DNA of 64,000 nucleotides, from the NCBI RefSeq assembly GCF_036241575.1, contig NZ_CP108456.1, positions 1-64,000 on the forward strand, in the 5' to 3' direction. A program made the translations under genes and the position numbers. Source of the DNA: Streptomyces sp. NBC_01267. Its GTDB lineage: Bacteria; Actinomycetota; Actinomycetes; Streptomycetales; Streptomycetaceae. The notes below the pieces were generated by a model that was not told where the DNA came from, ran no database searches, and saw only the letters and a program-made list of their open reading frames with translations. This document shows positions 34,481 through 42,079 of the stretch, piece by piece (the stretch's first letter is position 1; every line of letters begins with the position of its first letter).

Positions 34481-35767
34481 GTGACCGTGACCCAGGACAT
34501 CCGGGTCGACACCGAGGCGGACATCCTCGGTCTCTACCGGGCCCACCTCAGCAAGGGCCGGGCCACCCTCGCCGAACTGTTCGGCAGCCACATGGAGGTG
34601 GAGTCCTCCGGCGCCTGGCTGACCACGAGCGACGGTGAGCGCTTCCTCAACGCCGGGGGCTACGGCGTCTTCATCATGGGCGCCCGCCACCCCATCGTGA
34701 TGGAGGCCGTCGAGCGCCAGCTGCGCACCCACCCGGTCGCCACCCGCATCCTGCTGGAGCCGACGGTGGCCCGCGCCGCCGAGGCCCTCGTCTCGGTCAT
34801 GCCCGAGGGCCTGGACCGCGTGCACTTCTCGCTCTCCGGCGCCGAGGCCGTCGAGACCGGCCTCAAGCTGGCCCGCGCCAACGGCCGCAGGCGGACCGTG
34901 TCGATGCAGGGCGGCTACCACGGCAAGACGATGGGTGCCCTTTCGGCGACCGCCAAGGAGGTCTACCAGAAGCCCTTCCGGCCGCTGCTCCCCGACGTAC
35001 TGCACCTGCCCTTCGGCGACGCGGACGCCCTGGAGGAGGAGCTGCGGGCGCACCCGGGCGAGGTCTGCGTGATCCTGGAGCCGGTGCAGGGCGAGGGCGG
35101 CGTGATCATCCCGCCCAAGGGCTACCTCAAGCGGGTCGAGGAGCTCGTGCGCGAGTACGACGGCTTCCTCATCCTCGACGAGGTACAGACCGGCATGGGC
35201 CGGCTCGGCGAGTGGTGGGGCGCCGACACGGAGGGCGTCGTCCCCGACGTACTGCTCGCGGGCAAGGCGCTCGGCGGCGGTGTGGTCCCGGTCTCGGCGG
35301 CCGTCGCCACCCGCAAGGCGTTCCGCCCGTTCGACAAGGACCCGTACATCCACACCTCGACCTTCTCCGGGCAGCCCCTGCTGATGGCGGCCGTCCAGGG
35401 CGCCGTCCGCGCGATCGAGGAGGAGCGCCTGGTCACCCGGTCCATGGACCTGGGCGCCCGGCTGCTGCCCCGGATCGCCGAGATAGCCCGCCGCAACATT
35501 CCCGACCTGGTGGTCGACGTACGCGGCCAGGGCCTGCTGATCGGCGTGGAGCTGACCGAGGCGGGCCTGGCCGGGGAGCTGCTCATCGAGCTCTTCAACC
35601 ACGGCGTGGTCGCCAACCACTCGATGAACGGCAGTTCGGTGGTGCGGTTCACCCCGCCCGCCACGCTCACCGACCTCGACGTGGAGTACCTGCTCAGCTC
35701 CTTCGACAAAGCAACCCTCGATCTGGTCGCCGGTTCGGCCAGGATGCCGGAAGGCGGAAACAACTGA
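34481..35767 (+). CDS. Class III PLP aminotransferase
   Basis: 428 aa from the GTG at 34481 (CAGGGAG upstream). Conserved features: 'SLSGAEAVETGLKLARANGR', 'SMQGGYHGKTMGALSATAKE', 'LILDEVQTGMGRLGEWWGAD' with the PLP Asp, and the Schiff-base Lys in 'LLAGKALGGGVVPVSAAVAT'. It would transfer an amino group to an aliphatic aldehyde, giving the primary alkylamine for N-hydroxylation. Its stop overlaps the next start (TGATG). Confidence 0.9.
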   Translation: MTVTQDIRVDTEADILGLYRAHLSKGRATLAELFGSHMEVESSGAWLTTSDGERFLNAGGYGVFIMGARHPIVMEAVERQLRTHPVATRILLEPTVARAAEALVSVMPEGLDRVHFSLSGAEAVETGLKLARANGRRRTVSMQGGYHGKTMGALSATAKEVYQKPFRPLLPDVLHLPFGDADALEEELRAHPGEVCVILEPVQGEGGVIIPPKGYLKRVEELVREYDGFLILDEVQTGMGRLGEWWGADTEGVVPDVLLAGKALGGGVVPVSAAVATRKAFRPFDKDPYIHTSTFSGQPLLMAAVQGAVRAIEEERLVTRSMDLGARLLPRIAEIARRNIPDLVVDVRGQGLLIGVELTEAGLAGELLIELFNHGVVANHSMNGSSVVRFTPPATLTDLDVEYLLSSFDKATLDLVAGSARMPEGGNN

Positions 35768-36249
35768 TGCGTCATGTGGAACTGGACGCCGTGGTACTGG
35801 GAGAGAACGCCAGGACCGTCTTCGAGTCCGTCGCCAGGTTCGACCGATTCCCCGAACTGGCCCCGCACGTCAGCTCCACCACGGTGCACGGCACCCTGCC
35901 CGATCCGCAGGGCAGCTCCAGCTGGGAGCTGCACTTCCGCAGCGGCCTGCTGCGCTGGACCGAGGAGGACCGCTTCCTGGAGGACGAGCTGGAGATCCGG
36001 TTCGAGCAGGAGGACGGCGACTTCGACGTCTTCGAGGGCAAGTGGGCGGTGATCCAGGAGGACGAGAACGTCGTCGTCCACTTCGAGGTCGACTTCGACT
36101 TCGGTATCCCGAGCCTCGAAGGCATCCTCGACCCGATCGCCGAGCGCGTCATCAAGGAGACCGTGGCCTGGGCCGTCACCGGGCTGTTCGCCCGCACGGA
36201 GCTGCGCAGCGCGGTCGAGCTCGGCACGCCCGCCGACGCGGCAGCGTAG
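35767..36249 (+). CDS. SRPBCC/START-fold protein
   Basis: 160 aa with the polyketide-cyclase/coenzyme Q-binding pattern: 'RHVELDAVVLGENARTVFES', then 'VARFDRFPELAPHVSSTTVH' and a C-terminal helix 'LDPIAERVIKETVAWAVTGL'. Such helix-grip proteins bind hydrophobic ligands and may cyclise or protect them. It lies in the operon between the aminotransferase and membrane protein genes. A possible equivalent is one of the unassigned small proteins of valanimycin-type clusters (VlmG), but I cannot verify this. Confidence 0.75.
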   Translation: MRHVELDAVVLGENARTVFESVARFDRFPELAPHVSSTTVHGTLPDPQGSSSWELHFRSGLLRWTEEDRFLEDELEIRFEQEDGDFDVFEGKWAVIQEDENVVVHFEVDFDFGIPSLEGILDPIAERVIKETVAWAVTGLFARTELRSAVELGTPADAAA

Positions 36250-36258
36250 GGGACGGCC

Positions 36259-36813
36259 ATGGACCAGGCGAACCCGTTCGAGACCCCACGGACCTTCTCC
36301 CTGCACCGCGCCGAGTACCTCGTCGGCTTCGCGGTGAGCACCGGCCTGATCATCGAGCACTTCGGCGACATCCGCTGGCCCGTGTGGATCGGTCTGTTCC
36401 TCTACATCGACCTGATCGGTTACATCCCGGGGGCCATCGCCTTCCGCCGCAGCGGGGGCAGGCCCATCTCCAAGGTCTTTTACGTCCTCTACAACGTCAT
36501 GCACAGCCTGATCACGCAGAGCGTGGTCGTCGGCCTGTGGTGCTGGCTGGTCGGACCGGAGTGGGCACTGCTCGCGGTCGCCTGGCACCTGAGCGGTGAC
36601 CGGGGGCTGTTCGGCAACTTCATGAAGTCGTTCGCGCTGCCGTACGAGCCCGTCCGGCAGAAGGGGTACCTGCGGCTCCTGGACGACCTGGGCCTGCAGC
36701 ACCCCAAGCCGGTGGGCCACGCCCAGGACCCGGAGCCCGTCGGCCACCTGCCGGCCCGGCCCGCGCCCCGCAGCCGGAACGCCGACCGCGCGGTGTCCCC
36801 CGCAGGCCGCTGA
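36259..36813 (+). CDS. Small integral membrane protein, possible VlmO-like N-N bond-forming enzyme
   Basis: 184 aa with about four transmembrane segments and conserved polar residues inside them: 'GLIIEHFGDIRWPVWIGLFL', 'VFYVLYNVMHSLITQSVVVG' and 'LLAVAWHLSGDRGLFGNFMK'. Histidines in or next to membrane helices suggest an enzyme, not a transporter. Valanimycin-type clusters include a membrane protein (VlmO), which I recall being implicated in rearranging the seryl-hydroxylamine ester to a hydrazine. Position beside the ferritin-like gene fits that role. The C-terminal 45 residues are soluble and proline-rich. Confidence 0.65.
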   Translation: MDQANPFETPRTFSLHRAEYLVGFAVSTGLIIEHFGDIRWPVWIGLFLYIDLIGYIPGAIAFRRSGGRPISKVFYVLYNVMHSLITQSVVVGLWCWLVGPEWALLAVAWHLSGDRGLFGNFMKSFALPYEPVRQKGYLRLLDDLGLQHPKPVGHAQDPEPVGHLPARPAPRSRNADRAVSPAGR

Positions 36814-36873
36814 CCGCAGACCCGTCACCTCCCGGGCAGTGAACCCGGGCCGACAGAAGGAGCACACGCCGTC

Positions 36874-37872
36874 ATGACCGAATCGCCGCAGAGCGCCGTG
36901 GCGCAGGAGGCCGACTGGGAGACCGCTCCCGGTCTGCTCGACGGGGCCAAGGAACTCACCCTCGGACCCGAGGAGTGCAACCTCGCCTACTGGATCACCC
37001 AGGTCGCCCAGGGCACTCTGCGCGATCGCGGCGTCACCGGCCACCACGAGTCGGCGCTGGTCCCGGACTTCCTCAAGGCGCCGGGTCCGCTGCGTGAGGC
37101 CCTGGTCCTCGAATTCGGCTTCCGCGGGCTGTCGGAGGAGGTCGCCACCCGGCTGCTCGCCCCGTACGTGGAGATCGCTCCGGGCATCCCGGAGATGGAG
37201 TTCTACGCGACCCAGCTCCTCGACGAGGCCCGGCACGCGCGGGTGTTCCGCAACCACCTGGTCGAGCTGGGGATGCCGGAGGCGACCCTGCTGCGCGACA
37301 TCGAGGACATGGCGGCCGACTACCAGCGCGAAGTGCTGCAGCCGGTCATCGACTTCACCCTCGACGTCGTCCAGAAGCAGCGCGACTTCCCCGGCGCGGT
37401 GGCCGTGTTCGCCATCGTCATCGAGGGCGTGCTCGCCCCGGCGGCGGAGCTGAGCGAACGCAAGTGGACCCCGCTGTCCCCGGCCACCGGCGAGATCTCC
37501 CGCGGCACTGCGATCGACGAGATCCGCCACCTGACGGTCGCCAGCACCATCCTCCGCGACCACGTGCGCAAGCACCCCGAGTACCGGCCGCGGCTGGTGG
37601 AGATCCTGCAGGCCGGCGTCGCGCTGTGGGACGACATCGACGACCGCAAGTTCGTCATCCACCGCGAGGAGCTGTTCCAGAAGGGCATGGAGGAGCACGC
37701 CGACCGGATCGGTGACTACGAGATCTGGCCCGGCACCCGGCTTCTGGACACCACGCCGGAGCAGCGCTACGACATGGCCGAGCAGTGGACGGACGAGATG
37801 GCCGCCGCCCGCATGGCGTACATGGGCCTGCCCGTCGAGTGGCTCGGCTCCCCCGCACAGGGGGACGCGTGA
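36874..37872 (+). CDS. Ferritin-like di-iron oxygenase (VlmB-like)
   Basis: 332 aa from the ATG at 36874 (AGAAGGAG upstream). Two carboxylate/histidine pairs of a ferritin-like di-iron site are visible: 'EMEFYATQLLDEARHARVFR' and 'IVIEGVLAPAAELSE' with 'GTAIDEIRHLTVASTILRDH' (two E...ExxH sets). The fold is that of RNR-R2/AurF-like oxygenases. In valanimycin-type pathways a di-iron protein (VlmB) is thought to oxidise a hydrazine to the azoxy group; I assign the same role by context. The stop overlaps the KAS III start (GTGA). Confidence 0.78.
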   Translation: MTESPQSAVAQEADWETAPGLLDGAKELTLGPEECNLAYWITQVAQGTLRDRGVTGHHESALVPDFLKAPGPLREALVLEFGFRGLSEEVATRLLAPYVEIAPGIPEMEFYATQLLDEARHARVFRNHLVELGMPEATLLRDIEDMAADYQREVLQPVIDFTLDVVQKQRDFPGAVAVFAIVIEGVLAPAAELSERKWTPLSPATGEISRGTAIDEIRHLTVASTILRDHVRKHPEYRPRLVEILQAGVALWDDIDDRKFVIHREELFQKGMEEHADRIGDYEIWPGTRLLDTTPEQRYDMAEQWTDEMAAARMAYMGLPVEWLGSPAQGDA

Positions 37873-38876
37873 AGTCCGCTGTCATCGCGGGCGCCGGGGT
37901 CTATCTGCCGCCGAAGCTGGTCACCAACCAGGACCTCAGCGAGCGCCTCGACACCAACGACGCGTGGATCCGCACCAGGACGGGCATGTCGGTGCGGCAC
38001 GTCGTCGAGCCCGGCGGTGCCACCTCCGACCTGGCCGTGGAGGCCGGGGAGCGGGCCCTGAAGTCCGCCGGGGGCGGCGGCGCGGACGTGGTCATCCTGG
38101 CCACCACCACACCGGACCACCAGGTCCCGCCCACCGCACCGGACATCACGACCCGGCTCGGCCTGGGCACCACCCCGGCGTTCGACCTGTCGGCGGCGTG
38201 CGCAGGGTTCCTGTACGGACTGGCGACGGCCTCCGGCCTGATCGCCACCGGCACGGCCGAGCGGGTGCTGCTGATCGGCGCGGACGCCTTCACGACCATG
38301 GTCGACCCGGACGACCGCGGCACCGTGGTGCTGTTCGGGGACGCCGCGGGCGCGGTGGTGCTGCGCGCGGGTGAGGCGGACGAGCCCGGTGCGATCGGCA
38401 CTCCGGTGCTGGGCAGCGACGGAAGCCTCGCCGGGCTGATCCAGGTCCCGGCCGGCGGCTCCCGGTCGCGCTCCAGCGGGCCGGTGACCGAGCTGGCCGA
38501 CCCGTCCGACGCGTACTTCAAGATGAACGGCCGGGAGACCTTCCGGCACGCCGTGCAGCGGATGAGCGAGGCCTCGCGCGCCGCCGTGCGGGCCGCCGGG
38601 TGGACGCTCGACGACGTGGACCGGCTCTGCGCCCACCAGGCCAACTCGCGCATCCTCACCGCGGTCGCGGACGAGCTCGGCTTCCCCGTGGAGCGGCAGT
38701 TGTCCAACGTCGCCGAGGTCGGCAACACCGCGGCGGCGTCGCTCCCCACGCTGCTCGCCATGTCCGCGGCGAACGGCACGCTCCAAGCCGGTCACCGGGT
38801 GCTGCTCACCGCCTTCGGCGGCGGGCTCTCCTGGGGCGCGGCCACCCTCGTCTGGCCCGACATCGACGTCGTCTGA
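37869..38876 (+). CDS. 3-oxoacyl-ACP synthase III (FabH-like)
   Basis: 335 aa from the GTG at 37869, which overlaps the upstream stop. The triad is complete: Cys111 in 'FDLSAACAGFLYGLATASG', His256 in 'LCAHQANSRILTAVADELGF' and Asn286 in 'NVAEVGNTAAASLPTLLAMS'. FabH enzymes start chains by condensing an acyl-CoA with malonyl-ACP; with the branched-chain dehydrogenase in the window, isobutyryl- or methylbutyryl-CoA are likely primers. The next gene encodes an ACP. This is unexpected for a valanimycin-like core, where the amine comes directly from valine. Confidence 0.92.
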   Translation: MKSAVIAGAGVYLPPKLVTNQDLSERLDTNDAWIRTRTGMSVRHVVEPGGATSDLAVEAGERALKSAGGGGADVVILATTTPDHQVPPTAPDITTRLGLGTTPAFDLSAACAGFLYGLATASGLIATGTAERVLLIGADAFTTMVDPDDRGTVVLFGDAAGAVVLRAGEADEPGAIGTPVLGSDGSLAGLIQVPAGGSRSRSSGPVTELADPSDAYFKMNGRETFRHAVQRMSEASRAAVRAAGWTLDDVDRLCAHQANSRILTAVADELGFPVERQLSNVAEVGNTAAASLPTLLAMSAANGTLQAGHRVLLTAFGGGLSWGAATLVWPDIDVV

Positions 38877-38898
38877 CCCCACCGAAAGGAAGCCCGTC

Positions 38899-39129
38899 AT
38901 GTTCGAGATGCTCAAGGAGATCCTGGTCGACAAGCTCAAGGTCGCCCCGGACCTGATCACCCCGCAGGCCACCCGCGAAGAGGTCGAGCTGGACTCGCTC
39001 GCCGTCGTCGAGCTGTCGATGCTCCTCGACAAGGAGTACTCCATCGAGATCAGCGACGACGAGCTGATGGAGGCCGGAAACATCGGCGAGATGGCCCAGA
39101 TGATGAGCGAGCGCCGCGCGACGGTCTGA
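38899..39129 (+). CDS. Acyl carrier protein
   Basis: 76 aa, FAS-like. The phosphopantetheine attachment site is Ser33 in 'EVELDSLAVVELSMLLDKEY'. Encoded 22 bp after KAS III with AAAGGAAG upstream. It probably holds the growing chain or the acyl group that is reduced and aminated. Confidence 0.9.
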   Translation: MFEMLKEILVDKLKVAPDLITPQATREEVELDSLAVVELSMLLDKEYSIEISDDELMEAGNIGEMAQMMSERRATV

Positions 39130-39198
39130 GGGGCTGTCGGGTGACCCCCGCGCGCAGCCGCCCAGGACCGGGACCGGCCCGGCACTCAAGGAGAGTTC

Positions 39199-40473
39199 AT
39201 GCATGACGTACGTGAGCTGATCGAGCTGGGTCCCGAAGCGGTGCGGCGCCTCGCGCGGCGCCGGTACGGGCTCGACCTGACCGGCGTCGAGGAGGCGCAC
39301 CGGCGGCGCGCGGCGGCCCTGACATCCGTGTCCGACCTGCGCGCCGCCCTCAAGGCGGCCTCGCGCGGCCACGGCGGCAAGCCGTCCGAGGCCGCGCGTG
39401 AGGAGTCGCGGCGGCTGCGGGAGCAGGTGCAGCAGGCGGAGTCCGCGGCGCGCGAAGCCGAGGCGGCCCTGACCGATCTGCTGCTCGCCATTCCCAACTT
39501 CCCGCTGGACGAGGTGCCCGACGGGCACTCGGACCAGGAGGCCGTCGAGGTGGCGCGCGGCGGCCCGCCCGTGCGTGCGGGGGGCCCGGCCCGCCATCAC
39601 GCCGACCTCGGCGAGACGCTGAACATCTTCGACGGCTCCCGCGCCGCCCGCCTCTCGGGCGCCCGCTTCACCGTGTCGCGCGGCGCCGGAGCCCGGCTGG
39701 AGCGTGCGCTCGGTGACTTCTTCCTGGATCTGCACACCCAGGAGCACGGCTACGTCGAGCACTCCGTGCCGTACCTGGTGAACCGGCAGACCATGACCGC
39801 CACCGGCCAGTTGCCCAAGTTCGAGGAGGACCTGTTCGCCACCCGGGTCGGTGACCGGGAGCTGTTCCTGGTGCCGACCGCCGAGGTCCCGCTGACCAAT
39901 CTCGTCGCCGGTGACCTGCTCGTCGCCGCCGACCTGCCGCTCGCGTTCACCTCCCGCACCCCCTGCTTCCGCGCGGAGGCCGGCTCGTACGGCCGTGACA
40001 CCCGCGGCATCCTGCGCCTGCACCAGTTCGAGAAGGTGGAGCTGGTACGGATCTGCGCGGCGGACGAGGCCCCCAAGCAGCTGGAGCTGATGCGCTCCCA
40101 CGCCGAGGAGTGTCTGCGCCGCCTCGAACTGTCCTACCGGGTGGTGCAGTTGCCGGCCGGTGATCTGGGCTTCTCGGCCCGGATGACGTACGACATCGAG
40201 GTGTGGCTGCCCGGTAGCGGCGCCTTCCGCGAGATCTCCTCCGTGTCGGACTGCGGCACCTTCCAGGGGCGGCGCGCGGGCATCCGGGTGCGCACCGGGA
40301 GCGGGGCCAAGGAGGCTGCCGCGACGCTCAACGGCTCGGCGCTGCCCATCGGCCGCACGGTGGCCGCGCTGCTCGAACAGGGGCAGCAGGAGGACGGGTC
40401 CGTCGTCCTGCCGGCGGCGCTCACGCCGTACACCGGGTTCTCCCGGATCCTGCCGGGCGGGGCCACCGCATGA
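39199..40473 (+). CDS. vlmL: Second seryl-tRNA synthetase (VlmL-like)
   Basis: 424 aa, full-length class II SerRS. The N-terminal tRNA-binding coiled coil spans about residues 30-100 ('REESRRLREQVQQAESAARE'). Motif 2 is 'CFRAEAGSYGRDTRGILRLH' then 'QFEKVELVRI'; motif 3 is 'TLNGSALPIGRTVAALLE'. SerRS reads the long variable arm and acceptor stem, not the anticodon. As in valanimycin (VlmL), it supplies seryl-tRNA for the pathway. It is the last gene of the operon headed by the tRNA-Ser-like gene, so donor RNA and charging enzyme share one transcription unit. Confidence 0.93.
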   Translation: MHDVRELIELGPEAVRRLARRRYGLDLTGVEEAHRRRAAALTSVSDLRAALKAASRGHGGKPSEAAREESRRLREQVQQAESAAREAEAALTDLLLAIPNFPLDEVPDGHSDQEAVEVARGGPPVRAGGPARHHADLGETLNIFDGSRAARLSGARFTVSRGAGARLERALGDFFLDLHTQEHGYVEHSVPYLVNRQTMTATGQLPKFEEDLFATRVGDRELFLVPTAEVPLTNLVAGDLLVAADLPLAFTSRTPCFRAEAGSYGRDTRGILRLHQFEKVELVRICAADEAPKQLELMRSHAEECLRRLELSYRVVQLPAGDLGFSARMTYDIEVWLPGSGAFREISSVSDCGTFQGRRAGIRVRTGSGAKEAAATLNGSALPIGRTVAALLEQGQQEDGSVVLPAALTPYTGFSRILPGGATA

Positions 40474-40476
40474 CGT

Positions 40477-40533
40477 CGCCCGGCCCCCGGTGGTGCGTTC
40501 CGTGACACGGAACGCACCACCGGGGGCCGGGCG
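40477..40533. terminator. 28-bp perfect palindrome, bidirectional terminator
   Basis: Left arm 40477-40504 is the exact complement of 40506-40533 around one base. It begins 3 bp after the SerRS stop and ends 9 bp before the SARP stop. The length and perfection are exceptional; it should block read-through in both directions. Confidence 0.8.
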
Positions 40534-40542
40534 TTGACGCGG

Positions 40543-41331
40543 TCAGGCCGAACGCACCAGCTGCGGGGAGGCGGTCCGCCGGCCGGGGAGGAGCGGTGCC
40601 TGGTTGAGGATGGCGAGGAACCGTTCCCTGAGCTGCGGCGAGGGCTCGATGCCCAGTTCGTCGACCATCCGGCCGCGGGCGGTGTGGTACGTCTCGATCG
40701 CCTCGGCCTGCCGCCCGTACCGGTACAGGGCCAGCATCAGCATCTCGGTGACCCGCTCCCGCCACGGATGGACGATGCTCATCCGCTTCAGTTCCCCTAT
40801 GGCGGAGGGCACGTCGCACTCGAAGTCGAACCAGAGCTTGTCCTCCGTCGCGGCGAGGTGCTCCTCCTCCAGCTGTACGGCCACCGACCGGCACAGCGGC
40901 CCGCCGGCGACGTCCTGGAGCGGGGCGCCGCGCCACAGGCCGAGTGCCTCCCCGAGGAGTCCGGCGGCCCACGCCGAGTCGGTGGGCACGGCTCTGCGGG
41001 CCTCGGCGACCCGGCTCCTGAAGACGTTCATGTCGAGCTCCTCGGCGGGGAACTCCAGGGCGTACCCGGTGGACCGGGTGACCAGCGAAGGGGCGGAGCT
41101 GCCCCACTCCTGCAGGGTGCGGCGCAGCCGTGAGACGTGCGCCTGCAGGGCGTTCTCCACGGTCAACGGCGGCTCCGTGCCCCACAGTTCGGTGTAGAGC
41201 TCCTCGGCGGGGACCAGTCGGCCGCCGCTGACCAGCAGCGCGGCCAGCAGCGCCCGCTGCTGCCCGCCCCGGACACTGCGGAAGTGCCCGTCCACCTCGA
41301 CGCCGACGGAGCCGAGAATTCTGAACTTCAC
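40543..41331 (-). CDS. SARP-family transcriptional activator
   Basis: 262 aa from the GTG at 41331 (GGAGGAG upstream), giving the usual small-SARP start 'MKFRILGSVGVEVDGHFRSV'. An OmpR-like winged helix (to about residue 95: 'RGGQQRALLAALLVSGGRLV', 'VENALQAHVSRLRRTLQEWG') is followed by a BTAD domain ('FRSRVAEARRAVPTDSAWAA', 'LMLALYRYGRQAEAIETYHT', 'ELGIEPSPQLRERFLAILNQ'). It resembles ActII-ORF4-type pathway activators; the valanimycin cluster also has a SARP (VlmI). 11-bp-spaced repeats upstream of several genes and both tRNA-like genes are its likely targets. Confidence 0.92.
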   Translation of the reverse strand: MKFRILGSVGVEVDGHFRSVRGGQQRALLAALLVSGGRLVPAEELYTELWGTEPPLTVENALQAHVSRLRRTLQEWGSSAPSLVTRSTGYALEFPAEELDMNVFRSRVAEARRAVPTDSAWAAGLLGEALGLWRGAPLQDVAGGPLCRSVAVQLEEEHLAATEDKLWFDFECDVPSAIGELKRMSIVHPWRERVTEMLMLALYRYGRQAEAIETYHTARGRMVDELGIEPSPQLRERFLAILNQAPLLPGRRTASPQLVRSA

Positions 41332-41433
41332 TGACTGCTCCTCCCTGCCTGACGCCCCCGGGGGGTGCCTGCCGCAGCGGCAGGCGGGGCGGTACGGAGT
41401 GTGTTGTCCGCGTTGAACGTGACACCGCTCCCT

Positions 41434-41451
41434 TGAGCCCCGCTTGAGATC
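41434..41451 (+). promoter_or_regulatory. TTGAG direct repeat, 11-bp spacing
   Basis: TTGAGCC at 41434 and TTGAGAT at 41445 lie in the divergent region between the SARP gene and the SnoaL-like gene. The spacing fits a SARP target, but there are only two units. Confidence 0.35.
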
Positions 41452-41621
41452 CGGCGTGCGCCGGGCGGAACCGGTTCCGTCGCGTGCCGGGCCGCCCCAG
41501 GGGGCCCGTGACGACTCCACCGGTTCTTGAGCGGCCCCCTGGCAGAGTGGCGGAGGAGCCGCCCGGGGCCGCGCGCGTCCGGTCGGCGAGACAAGTAATC
41601 GCATGCGACCAAGGAGTACCC

Positions 41622-41993
41622 GTGAGTGACCTGACCGAACTGGCCGGCCGTTACATCGCCGCCTGGAACGAGGCGGACGCGAGCAAGCGTGCCGCGGCGA
41701 TCTCCGAGGTGTTCACCGCGGACGCCACCTACACCGACCCGCTCGCCGACGTACAGGGCCACGAAGGCATCGGGGCCGTGCTCGCCGGAGCCCAGGAGCA
41801 GTTCAAGGGATTCGAGTTCCGCGTCCTCGGCGACGTCGACGAGAACCACAACATCGGCCGGTTCCAGTGGGAGCTGGTGCCCGCCGGCGGTGGCGAGAAC
41901 ATCGTCATCGGCTTCGACGTCGTGGTGACCGACTCCCAGGGGAAGATCAAGAACGTCTACGGCTTCCTCGACAAGGTTCCCGCGGGCGCCTGA
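41622..41993 (+). CDS. SnoaL-like (NTF2-fold) protein
   Basis: 123 aa from the GTG at 41622 with AAGGAG upstream. 'LAGRYIAAWNEADASKRAAA' and 'FTADATYTDPLADVQGHEGI' with 'IVIGFDVVVTDSQGKIKNVY' define the SnoaL-like/NTF2 fold. Such proteins are small cyclases, hydrolases or isomerases, or have no known activity. It is the first gene of the SnoaL-MFS unit. Confidence 0.82.
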   Translation: MSDLTELAGRYIAAWNEADASKRAAAISEVFTADATYTDPLADVQGHEGIGAVLAGAQEQFKGFEFRVLGDVDENHNIGRFQWELVPAGGGENIVIGFDVVVTDSQGKIKNVYGFLDKVPAGA

Positions 41994-42079
41994 GCGCTCT
42001 CACGGCCCCCCTACCGGGCGGATCGCTGCCATCAGGGCGCGTCCGCCCGGTCTCCGTTCCCCCCTCAAGGAGCACCACG

